Assembly (NCBI RefSeq): GCF_001887355.1
Contig: NZ_MPIN01000005.1
Span: forward strand, 428,681 to 492,680
Source: Cystobacter ferrugineus
GTDB lineage: Bacteria > Myxococcota > Myxococcia > Myxococcales > Myxococcaceae
DNA length: 64,000 nucleotides
Direction of reading: 5' to 3'
Shown: one piece after another, positions 17,692 through 25,071 of the stretch
Numbering within the stretch: position 1 is the stretch's first letter
How the letters are laid out: each line of letters starts with the position of its first letter
The notes under the pieces: model-generated
The model's database searches: none
The model's input: only the letters and a program-made list of their open reading frames with translations
What the model was told of the DNA's origin: nothing
Translations under genes and position numbers: made by a program

Positions 17692-18392
17692 GGAACCTCC
17701 AGTTCCTTGTTCGTCAGGGCGGCGAACCGCTCCAGTCGCTTGCGCACCGTGGGCACCGAACGCTCCAGGATCGTGGCGACCTCCTCCAGCGTCATTCCGT
17801 CCACCCAGTAGTGCACCACCGCCGCCTGCGTCTCCAGGTCCACCCGGGAGAGCAGCGACCGCACCAGCTCCCGTGCCTCCATCTTCTGCTCTCCCCCATC
17901 TCCCATCGGACGGGCCCGCGCGTTCAGCTCGAACCATCGCCGCCAGGGGGCCTGCTCCGCGCGCAGCAGGTTGAGACAGTGGTGGGTGGCGATCTTCATC
18001 AGCCACGCCAGGGGCGAGGAGCCCGCGCGGAACTCGTCCGCGTAATCGAGGGCGCGGGCGAACACCTCCTGCATCGCGTCCTCGGCATTCGTGGGATCCT
18101 TCAACAGATAGAGGCAGCGCCCGTAAACGCTGCCGCCGTACGCCGTGTACAGCTCGCGCAGGAACTCGCTCCGATCCTTCTTCCCTCCAGTGATGGCCTT
18201 CAATGCGGGTGGGGTGGCTCCTGCCACGGACGTCCTCGCCTCGCTACGGGATGGGGAGCCCGGAGCATACGATGCGGCGTCGTTCGGCGTGGCGACGATA
18301 CAGCGGTTGGCGGGCAGGCGACCCAGCGCTCGCGGCTCGCGCTGTTCCAGCCCATGGACATCGTTCTCGAGCGTGAGCGCCAGGTCGTTCAT
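17688..18392 (-). CDS. ECF-type RNA polymerase sigma factor
   Basis: A sigma-70 family protein of up to 234 residues. Region 2 is recognisable (LYTAYGGSVYGRCLYLL, then NAEDAMQEVFARAL), and region 4 has the helix-turn-helix MTLEEVATILERSVPTVRKRLERF. It would direct transcription of an envelope-response regulon and probably of its own operon, with the coupled downstream gene as anti-sigma factor. The first 70 or so residues are low-complexity and not conserved in the family, so the true start may be a GTG or TTG further in. The gene is divergent from the cytochrome gene at 18546, and the 153 bases between them should carry both promoters. Confidence 0.85.
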   Translation of the reverse strand: MNDLALTLENDVHGLEQREPRALGRLPANRCIVATPNDAASYAPGSPSRSEARTSVAGATPPALKAITGGKKDRSEFLRELYTAYGGSVYGRCLYLLKDPTNAEDAMQEVFARALDYADEFRAGSSPLAWLMKIATHHCLNLLRAEQAPWRRWFELNARARPMGDGGEQKMEARELVRSLLSRVDLETQAAVVHYWVDGMTLEEVATILERSVPTVRKRLERFAALTNKELEVP

Positions 18393-18545
18393 CCCCGTGC
18401 GGGTTGTTCCCCCATAGAGACACGGCAGGGCCCGGAATCAGAAAGCCCATCCGCGCGGCGTGGGCTTCCTGAAAAATCGTATCGCGGTCTTTCACCCAAA
18501 TGCCGATGCAGTGTTTTTGCACCAGACCCTTTGCCAGGAGCACTG

Positions 18546-19964
18546 GTGCTTCGACGACTCATACTGGCAGCTACCCTCTGCCTCACGGGGAGCGCGTCAG
18601 CCAAGCCTCCCGCGGGAGGTGTGTTCTGCTCCACCTACCCTTCGGCGCCCGCGTGCACGGGACAGCAGCCGTCCTGCAACTACTGCCACATCGCGCCGCC
18701 CCAACGAAACGTCTTCGGCGCCGGGCTGGAGCCCCACCTGGCTCCCGGTGCGGCCCGCCCGTTGTCCGATACGGACTTCGCCTACGCGCTCCCCACGGCG
18801 CTCGAGGCCGTCGAGATGGAGGACGCCGACGGTGACGGCGTGCCCAACCTCGTGGAGCTCCAGCGCGGGACCTTCCCGGCGGATGCCACCAGCGTGCCCG
18901 TGGATTCCGGCGGCTGCCAGGCGGGTGACAATCCCCAGTACGACGTGTGCCGTTACGACGCGCGCTTCGCCTACAAGCGCCTCCTGCTCGACTTCTGCGG
19001 CGCGCCGCCCACCTACGCGCAACGCAAGGAGTTCAATGCGTTGAGCCATGACGGCCAGCTCGCCCGGCTCGACGCCGAGCTGGACCGGTGCACCCAGAGC
19101 GAGTTCTGGCGCGGCAAGAACGGGCAGCTCTGGAAGCTGGCCCACCCGAAGATCCGCCCGGTGGGCACGTTCAAGGCGGGCCCGGAGGACACGGGAACCA
19201 ATCCCCTCGCCGACTATTATGACGATTACGCGCTCTACGCCTACACACAGATTGATGACCACGACGCGCGCGAGGTGATGACGGCGAAGTACTACGTGCG
19301 CCGGGAGAGCAACCCCACCCGCTACACGGCGGTGCCGTCGCTGCCGACGCAAGTCCTGGATGAGCAGTACCGCGCGGGCAACATCAACTCCCATTGGAGC
19401 ATCCTCTACTTCGTGATGTTCAGCGCGATGCCACGCAACGCCGCATCGCAGGCCTATCGGGCCTACCTGGGCCTCGACATCGCCAAGCAGGAGGGTCTCT
19501 TCAGCATTCCCGGCGAGCCCCGCGACTACGACCACGCGGGTGTGACCGCGCCCGCCTGCGCGGCCTGCCACGCCACGCTCGATCCACTGACCTACCCCTT
19601 CCGCAACTTCCAGGGAATCTACATCTATGAGCCACGTAGCACCTGGGGAAGCTACGTGCCCAACCGCCTCGAGAAGTACTTCTCTTATGTCTCTCCGATC
19701 ATCGGCCAGACACCGGAGGCCGGCTACCTCTTCGGCCAGAAGGTGAACAACCTCGCCGAGTGGGCGCAGGTCGGAGCCAACAGCGATGCCTTCGCCATCG
19801 CCGCCGTCACCGACTACTGGAAGCTGCTCGTGGGCCATCCCCCCACCCCCGAGGAGAACGCCGAGTTCGTCGCCACCTGGAAGCGCTTCAAGGGCACGCA
19901 CGAGTACCGCGTGCAGCGCATGCTTCATGACCTGATCCGCACGGAGGCCTACGGTGCGCCCTGA
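18546..19964 (+). CDS. Exported c-type cytochrome with DUF1588-like C-terminal part
   Basis: A 472-residue exported protein. From the GTG at 18546 (AGGAG close upstream) the product starts with a signal peptide ending TGSASA. There are two haem-c motifs: CNYCH at residues 44-48 and CAACH near 338-342; the latter is in the context CHATLDPLTYPF, the hallmark of the DUF1588 (planctomycete-type cytochrome) family. A calcium-binding-like loop DADGDGVPN lies near residue 100. The protein probably transfers electrons in the periplasm or on the outer membrane. It overlaps the following lipoprotein gene by 11 bases, and a DUF1501 Tat protein follows, the same sort of pairing found in planctomycetes (DUF1592/1588 with DUF1501/1552), whose biochemical role is not established. 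Confidence 0.75.
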   Translation: MLRRLILAATLCLTGSASAKPPAGGVFCSTYPSAPACTGQQPSCNYCHIAPPQRNVFGAGLEPHLAPGAARPLSDTDFAYALPTALEAVEMEDADGDGVPNLVELQRGTFPADATSVPVDSGGCQAGDNPQYDVCRYDARFAYKRLLLDFCGAPPTYAQRKEFNALSHDGQLARLDAELDRCTQSEFWRGKNGQLWKLAHPKIRPVGTFKAGPEDTGTNPLADYYDDYALYAYTQIDDHDAREVMTAKYYVRRESNPTRYTAVPSLPTQVLDEQYRAGNINSHWSILYFVMFSAMPRNAASQAYRAYLGLDIAKQEGLFSIPGEPRDYDHAGVTAPACAACHATLDPLTYPFRNFQGIYIYEPRSTWGSYVPNRLEKYFSYVSPIIGQTPEAGYLFGQKVNNLAEWAQVGANSDAFAIAAVTDYWKLLVGHPPTPEENAEFVATWKRFKGTHEYRVQRMLHDLIRTEAYGAP

Positions 19965-20634
19965 TTTCCTTCGCGTGTTGTTGCTGTCCTCCGCCTGTGT
20001 CCTCTCCGCGTGCCCCGCTCCCTCGCCCTCGCCTTCAGAGCCGGATGCCGGTACGCCACCGCCCGCCGATGCCGGTACGGGTTCCTCCGGTGACGTGGCT
20101 CCCTCCTCGCGCAACAGCCTGCGCATCATGAATCCGGAGCAGCTCACGGGTCACTTCGCCGCGGCGCTGTCCCTGCCGCCGGAGCAGGTGTGCAACGAGC
20201 TGGGTAAGTACGCCTGCACCACGGACGTGCATAACGTGGTCCTCAACGGCGTCGATCCGTATGTCGTCGGCCTCTTCGAGCCGCTGAAGGTCACGGGCGC
20301 GACGACTCCCAACGTCATCGATCGCGTGGCACTGGCGGCTTGTGCCCGGCGCGTCTCGCTCGACGTCTCCACCCCTGGCGAGGCGGTTCTCTTCAAGGGC
20401 CTCGAACTCGACGCGCAGGGGCGCCTGGCGAACCGGGAGGGCGCGCCCGTCCGCGACGCCATCACCTCGCTCTACCAGCGCACCTTGTTGCGAGATCCCA
20501 CGGAGGCCGAGGTGGGCAACCTGTCTCAACTGGCCACCCAGATCGAGGCCTCGGGCAGCCAGACGCCGGGCCGCGACTGGATGACCATGGCCTGCTTCGC
20601 CGTCCTCTCCTCCGCCGAATCCATCTTCTTCTAA
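19954..20634 (+). CDS. Hypothetical lipoprotein between cytochrome and DUF1501 genes
   Basis: A 226-residue predicted lipoprotein that starts at a GTG inside the end of the cytochrome gene. The signal is MRPDFLRVLLLSSACVLSAC with lipobox VLSAC (Cys near 20), followed by a Pro/Ser/Asp-rich spacer (PSPSPSEPDAG) typical of surface lipoprotein tethers. The folded part has three further Cys residues and an EVGNLSQLATQIEASG helix near the C-terminus. I do not recognise the family. The tight overlap on one side and 9-base gap on the other place it in the three-gene operon, where it may anchor the cytochrome or the DUF1501 protein to the outer membrane. Confidence 0.7.
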   Translation: MRPDFLRVLLLSSACVLSACPAPSPSPSEPDAGTPPPADAGTGSSGDVAPSSRNSLRIMNPEQLTGHFAAALSLPPEQVCNELGKYACTTDVHNVVLNGVDPYVVGLFEPLKVTGATTPNVIDRVALAACARRVSLDVSTPGEAVLFKGLELDAQGRLANREGAPVRDAITSLYQRTLLRDPTEAEVGNLSQLATQIEASGSQTPGRDWMTMACFAVLSSAESIFF

Positions 20635-20643
20635 GGGAACGTC

Positions 20644-22194
20644 ATGTCACTGCGTAACAATGGACGGCTCTCGCGCCGGGAAATCTTGAAGGCGTTGTCG
20701 ATGTGCGCGGCGGGCTCCGCGATGGGGCCCTTGCTGATGGGCTGCCGGGACGGGCTCAATACCCCGGCGGCACTCGAGCAACTCGGGGGCGTGCGCCAGG
20801 CACGCCTGGATGGCAAGCCCCGCTTCCTCATCGTGGTGGGCGCCGTGGGAGGCGCCTCCATCGTCGACAGCATGCTGGCGGTGCGGGCCTCGGAGACGAC
20901 GGCGGCGGGCGGCAACGCCGCGAAACTCAACACCTTCGCCGACGCACAGGTGCAGAACGTGGACGGATCTCCGTTCCGTGCCGTGAAGGTGGAAGCCGGT
21001 GTTCTGGGCAGCATCCCCATGGCGTTGAAGACGGACCAGCTGCCCTTCGTGAAGAAGTACAAGGACTCCATGCTGGTGGCCACCTCGGTGGGCACGTCGG
21101 TGAACCACGTCATCGCGCAGAAGCGCAGCCTCACCGGCAGCAACGCCTGGCGCGGCCGGACGTTGCAGGAGTGTGTGGCCCTCCAGTACGGGGCGGGCTT
21201 CCCTCTTCCCAACGTGAACATGGGCAACCAGGGCTTCTCCGAGCGAGGTTCCGACAACTCGCTGCCCGCCTACTGCTACGGAGAGGTGGTGGCCAAACCC
21301 TCGTTCTGGCCCCTGGGCCTGGATGGCATGAAGGGCATCAAGGACCTGCCCTCCCGCGACGTGGTGAACCTGACCCGGATCGTGCGCAACTCGCTCGATG
21401 CCCAGTCGGTGTTCGGAAAGACCTTCGATGACGCGGCGGCGCTCGAGCTGTGGAACGAGCAGCGCACCTCGGGGCAGTCCGCGCTGGAGATGCAGGAGCT
21501 GATCAGCCGCCTCAACATGATGCCCGACAATCCGGAGACGCCGCTTTCGGAGTACGGCCTGTCGAGCTCCCCCGACGCGGAGCGGCTGCGCGCGGTGTTC
21601 CCGAACTACTTGACGGACCCCGTGGAGGGGCAGGCGGCGCTGGCCTTCCTGCTGATCAAGCATCGGGTGTCGGTGACGGTGACCCTGGGCCCCACGTTCA
21701 ACATCGCGATGGGCTCCTCGAACCAGTTCACCAACCCGCCGCTGGCCTTCGACTTCAGCCACAACGAACACCGCTCGGTCCAGGCCTTCATGTGGTCGCG
21801 CCTGATGGAGACGATCGACAAGCTCATCGGGTTGCTCAAGTCGGAGCCCTTCGACTCGAGCGGCGAGAGCCTGTGGGACCGCTCGTTGATCTACATGGCG
21901 ACGGAGTTCGGGCGCACGCGCACACGGCAGGAGGGGGCCACGCGGTTCGGCACCGGGCATGACCTGAACAACGGGTTCATGATTCTCTCCCCGAGGGTCC
22001 GGGGCAACACGGTGCTCGGAGGCGTCGATCCGAAGACCACGCTGACCTACGGCTTCGATCCGCGCACCGGAGCGCCCCAGCCCGGCAAGATGGAGGCGAA
22101 CGAGGCGGACATCTTCTCGGGCATCCTCACCGCGATGGGCGTCGATACCTCTGGCAGCGGCCTGCCCGACGCGAGCGCCTTCCTGCGCACCTGA
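20644..22194 (+). CDS. Tat-exported DUF1501 family protein
   Basis: A 516-residue protein with a twin-arginine-type N-terminus (LSRREILKAL), then a short hydrophobic stretch and a lipobox-like LLMGC, so it is probably folded in the cytoplasm, exported by Tat and lipidated. The C-terminal third has the DUF1501 (alkaline-phosphatase-like superfamily) signature MATEFGRTRTR followed by GTGHDLNNG and a GG-turn. A metal-dependent hydrolase fold is therefore likely, but its substrate is unknown. It is the last gene of the cytochrome/lipoprotein/DUF1501 operon and is followed by a terminator-like hairpin at 22208. Confidence 0.75.
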   Translation: MSLRNNGRLSRREILKALSMCAAGSAMGPLLMGCRDGLNTPAALEQLGGVRQARLDGKPRFLIVVGAVGGASIVDSMLAVRASETTAAGGNAAKLNTFADAQVQNVDGSPFRAVKVEAGVLGSIPMALKTDQLPFVKKYKDSMLVATSVGTSVNHVIAQKRSLTGSNAWRGRTLQECVALQYGAGFPLPNVNMGNQGFSERGSDNSLPAYCYGEVVAKPSFWPLGLDGMKGIKDLPSRDVVNLTRIVRNSLDAQSVFGKTFDDAAALELWNEQRTSGQSALEMQELISRLNMMPDNPETPLSEYGLSSSPDAERLRAVFPNYLTDPVEGQAALAFLLIKHRVSVTVTLGPTFNIAMGSSNQFTNPPLAFDFSHNEHRSVQAFMWSRLMETIDKLIGLLKSEPFDSSGESLWDRSLIYMATEFGRTRTRQEGATRFGTGHDLNNGFMILSPRVRGNTVLGGVDPKTTLTYGFDPRTGAPQPGKMEANEADIFSGILTAMGVDTSGSGLPDASAFLRT

Positions 22195-22207
22195 GCCGCG
22201 GGAGTTG

Positions 22208-22235
22208 GCCCCCTCTGGCGCACGCCATTGGGGGC
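22208..22235 (+). terminator. Hairpin after the DUF1501 gene
   Basis: Two nested stems: outer GCCCCC/GGGGGC and inner TGGCG/CGCCA around a CA loop, 13 bases past the stop codon. There is no T-tract, so it may act as a factor-dependent or bidirectional terminator between convergent genes. Confidence 0.55.
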
Positions 22236-22255
22236 TATGCCCTGCTCGAGAAAAC

Positions 22256-22837
22256 TCAAACCTCGACAAAATAGGTGCCGGTGATGCTCTCTTCGTCCAT
22301 GGCCAATTTGACGCGCTCGGCGATGATGAGGAGCACTCTCCAACCCCAAGGACGGAAGATGTTGGCCTCCCCTATCCTCGACGGATCCACCTTCAGTCCT
22401 CGAACGTTCTTGTATTGCCCCACCTTGTCGGGCTCGCCATCTTCTGGCCTCCAGAAGAACACCTCGTCGGATCTGGCTTCGTCGACGCATCGAATGATCT
22501 GTAGAGCATTGAGAATGAAGTAGGGCTCCGCTTGGCCCTCCACCTCGACCGGGATGAATTGCACTTCCCGCTGCAGGCCCAGACGCTCGAAGAGCGTGAC
22601 CACCCGGCGATGGACGACGGGAATCCCAAAGGCACGGGAGAACTCGAGCGCTATTCCATCCGGCTTCACGGACATACGGATTGGATACTCGAGATTCAGG
22701 TACCTTCCCTCCCTGAATCTCCAGACATCGAACAGATCTCCCCGACCCACCTCATCGGTGCGAGGCATCCGCAGGTACCATCGCCCTGGGATGTACTTGT
22801 CGTCGTCTATTTCGTAATACTTCATTCGCGCTGTCAT
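22256..22837 (-). CDS. Imm11-family immunity protein, copy 1
   Basis: A 193-residue cytoplasmic protein of the Imm11 (formerly DUF1629) family, judged from the C-terminal pattern KNVRGLKVDPSRIG, ANIFRPWGW and MDEESITGTYF. Such proteins neutralise toxins of the polymorphic-toxin class and are often found beside AHH nucleases. It is colinear without gaps with the neighbouring copy 2: by hand count 41 of 193 residues differ, so about 79% are identical. The ATG at 22837 matches the start of copy 2 (MTA-[RQ]-M). The 80 bases upstream contain a segment also found upstream of the toxin gene, so this copy may have its own promoter. Duplicate immunity genes can cover variant or foreign toxins. Confidence 0.8.
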   Translation of the reverse strand: MTARMKYYEIDDDKYIPGRWYLRMPRTDEVGRGDLFDVWRFREGRYLNLEYPIRMSVKPDGIALEFSRAFGIPVVHRRVVTLFERLGLQREVQFIPVEVEGQAEPYFILNALQIIRCVDEARSDEVFFWRPEDGEPDKVGQYKNVRGLKVDPSRIGEANIFRPWGWRVLLIIAERVKLAMDEESITGTYFVEV

Positions 22838-22866
22838 TGCGCCCCAAGAAGGGCAGGCCAGAGCAG

Positions 22867-22888
22867 GCCAGACCAAATGAGCGGAGGT
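22867..22888 (-). repeat. Upstream element copy 1 (before Imm11 copy 1)
   Basis: A 22-base segment matching 24899-24920 at 21 positions, with weaker similarity extending about 20 bases further from the gene. It lies 29 bases before the Imm11 ATG. It may be a shared promoter or operator, or a scar of the duplication that produced the second immunity gene. Confidence 0.5.
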
Positions 22889-22917
22889 TTCCCTGCCCAG
22901 CATCGGGATTGAAAGAC

Positions 22918-23499
22918 TCAAACCTCAGTAAAATCGGTGCCGGTGATGCCTTCTTCGTCCATGGCCAATTTGACGCGCTCGGAGACGATGAGGACCACCG
23001 TCCAGCCCCAAGGACGGAAGATGTTGGCGTCCCCTACTCTCGCCGGATCCACCTTCAGCCCTCGAACGTTCTTGTAGTGCCCCACCCTGTCCGGCTCACC
23101 GTCCTCGGGCCTCCAATAGAACACCTCGTCGCACCGGCCATCGTCGATGCACCGAATGATTTGCAGGACGTTGAGGATGAAGAAGGGCTCCGACTGACCT
23201 TCTATTTCAACTGGGATGAATTGCACTTCCCGCTGAAGGCCCAGACGCTCGAAGAGTGCGACCACCCGGTGGTGGACGATGGGAATCCCAAAGGCATGGG
23301 AGAACTCGAGCGCAGTTCCAGCCGGCATCAAGCGCATACGAATTGGATGCTCAATGGTCAGGAACCTTCCCTCGCTGAAGCGCCAGACGTCGAACATCTC
23401 TCCCCGACCCGCCTCATCGGTGCGAGGCATCCGCAGGTACCATCGCCCTGGAATGTACTTGTCGTCATCAATTCTGTAATACCTCATCTGCGCTGTCAT
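22918..23499 (-). CDS. Imm11-family immunity protein, copy 2, coupled to the AHH toxin
   Basis: A 193-residue Imm11-family protein and close paralogue of the gene just downstream. Conserved features are the N-terminal YIPGRWYLRMPRTDE, the central LFERLGLQREVQFIPVE and the C-terminal RGLKVDP with ANIFRPWGW. Its ATG (23497-23499) overlaps the toxin stop codon as ATGA, so toxin and immunity protein would be made from one transcript and the same ribosomes, which is typical of a cognate toxin/immunity pair. A longer frame back to 23592 exists but lies within the toxin coding sequence and is rejected. Confidence 0.82.
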   Translation of the reverse strand: MTAQMRYYRIDDDKYIPGRWYLRMPRTDEAGRGEMFDVWRFSEGRFLTIEHPIRMRLMPAGTALEFSHAFGIPIVHHRVVALFERLGLQREVQFIPVEIEGQSEPFFILNVLQIIRCIDDGRCDEVFYWRPEDGEPDRVGHYKNVRGLKVDPARVGDANIFRPWGWTVVLIVSERVKLAMDEEGITGTDFTEV

Positions 23500-24854
23500 G
23501 GTTTCCTCGTGACGAGCTTGTTGAGCTTGGAGCCAGGTGTGCACACATCCCTTGCGATCTCGTCGAGCATCCTCACGAGCCTGGCTCGACATGACACCTG
23601 AGACCTACAACCCTTGAGCACTTCGCTGATCCGATCAGCGACGTCAAGGTGGTACTCCTTGGGATGAGGCCCTTTGTGGTCTCGCAGATAGACGATGTTC
23701 GACGGGTCATCGAGGCTCATCCCCGCCTCCTCAAAGAGTCCTTCGAACACAGGTGTCCAGGGGCCACCATTGCTCTCGGACTTGTCGTTCTTGTTGGTGC
23801 ACAGATGGTGAGCATGGTTGTCGTCCTTCTTCGAGTCGGCGCAGGCCCCTGTCGTCCGTGCCGAGGACACCGCCGAGGCCGCGGCGGAGGCCGTCGTGTT
23901 CGCCGATACGCCCATGAGCACCACGGTCCCGTTCGCCACGCTTACCTGCGCACGGGCCCCCGTCCCCACCGAGAAACCGCTCTGCCCGCCCGCGAAGGCG
24001 AATCGCGGAGGTGACAGCCTCCCCCATAGACCGCCCCGGGGAACCTCCGGCAGTCCCCTGGCCAGCTTCGCCCCCGCCACCGTCACCAGCACGCGCAGCC
24101 CCACTCCCCCCAGTGCCTTGCCGAAGCGCTCGGCCACCGCCTCCAACTGCGCCTGCGTCCTCGCCGCTTCCGCCTCCCGGTACAGCGTCAGGCACGCCAT
24201 CCCCACGTTGTAGAGCTCCGTCGCCGAGTACGTCATCAGAAGCCCCAACGTCACCGCCGCCGCGAATGCCTTGGAGAACAGGGGCTCCGGCGCCGCCCAC
24301 GCCACCATGTAGAGCATCATCGACATTCCCACCGAGAACGCCACCGCCGGAGAGCTGAACATCTCCACCGCGGCCTCCCGTACCCCCTCCCCCATGTAGC
24401 GTGGGGAGAGCTTCAGGGCTTGGAACCATCTGGCGCTCTCCAGCGACGGTGGCAGCGGCAGCAGGGCCGTTCCATACAGCGCCTCGTCCTCCTCGCGTAC
24501 ACGCCTCTCCAGGTCCGACGACCAGGCCTTGGGTGCCGACCCGACCACCATCCCCGCCGACAGCGCTCCCAGGGTGGCCGCCCCCGGCGAACGCGGCTCG
24601 GGCCGCGCCACCTTGAATCCCCCCTCCAGCGCCGCAACCACCGCCCGCGCCTCCTCCAGCGAGAACAGCGCCAGCGCCGGATTGGGCCTGAGTGGCTCGA
24701 AGGTGAGCTTCAGCCCCTCCCCTGGCTCACCTGGATAGGGGCTCACCCGCACGGGCTCCAACACCGGCAGCCGCGCTTCGACTTCGGACGACGCCGCTTG
24801 GACCGCGAGCGGCACCAGCAGCAGACAGAGGACGGGGATGATGCGCGAGTGCAT
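23496..24854 (-). CDS. AHH-domain nuclease toxin with signal peptide
   Basis: A 452-residue predicted exported toxin. Residues 1-20 (MHSRIIPVLCLLLVPLAVQA) form a signal peptide, possibly followed by processing. The middle holds hydrophobic segments (about 170-220: MSMMLYMVAWAAPEP and AAVTLGLLMTYSA) and an Ala-rich stretch. The C-terminal part carries the AHH nuclease motif (NHAHH near 346-349), then GMSLDDPSNIVYL and HPKEYH near 400, which matches the HNH/EndoVII-fold AHH toxin family with its metal-binding His residues. The catalytic set looks intact. Two Imm11 genes follow, the first overlapping the stop by four bases. The frame is open upstream to 25019, but the ATG at 24854 begins the signal peptide. 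The likely role is inter-bacterial or kin competition. Confidence 0.8.
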   Translation of the reverse strand: MHSRIIPVLCLLLVPLAVQAASSEVEARLPVLEPVRVSPYPGEPGEGLKLTFEPLRPNPALALFSLEEARAVVAALEGGFKVARPEPRSPGAATLGALSAGMVVGSAPKAWSSDLERRVREEDEALYGTALLPLPPSLESARWFQALKLSPRYMGEGVREAAVEMFSSPAVAFSVGMSMMLYMVAWAAPEPLFSKAFAAAVTLGLLMTYSATELYNVGMACLTLYREAEAARTQAQLEAVAERFGKALGGVGLRVLVTVAGAKLARGLPEVPRGGLWGRLSPPRFAFAGGQSGFSVGTGARAQVSVANGTVVLMGVSANTTASAAASAVSSARTTGACADSKKDDNHAHHLCTNKNDKSESNGGPWTPVFEGLFEEAGMSLDDPSNIVYLRDHKGPHPKEYHLDVADRISEVLKGCRSQVSCRARLVRMLDEIARDVCTPGSKLNKLVTRKP

Positions 24855-24898
24855 GACACGCGATTGTGCTTCCCCGGTGCGGTGGGGAGACCAGAACC

Positions 24899-24920
24899 GG
24901 CCAGACCACATGAGCGGAGG
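24899..24920 (-). repeat. Upstream element copy 2 (before the AHH toxin)
   Basis: The 22-base counterpart of 22867-22888 (one mismatch), 44 bases upstream of the toxin ATG. On the gene strand it contains CTCATGTGGTCTGGCC, followed by a TCTGG-rich direct repeat also seen at the other copy. It is probably regulatory or part of a duplicated block. Confidence 0.5.
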
Positions 24921-25071
24921 ACTCCCCCGCCACCACCGGGCACTGGATTCGACCATGACCTGTCGTGTCACCTCTCCTCGGGAACTCGGCCCTCCGTCCG
25001 AGGTTACTTCCGCCGTCACCTCGTAGTATGAGGCCGAGTCCTGCCGGTCGGACGAGCGTGGAGGTTCAAGG

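Noticed and set aside
17811..18545. Upstream extension of the cytochrome gene
   Set aside because: It overlaps the sigma gene on the other strand and lacks protein-like features; the GTG at 18546 begins a signal peptide with AGGAG upstream.
24855..25019. 55-residue extension of the AHH toxin
   Set aside because: The ATG at 24854 starts a proper signal peptide; the extension covers the repeated upstream element, which is more likely regulatory.
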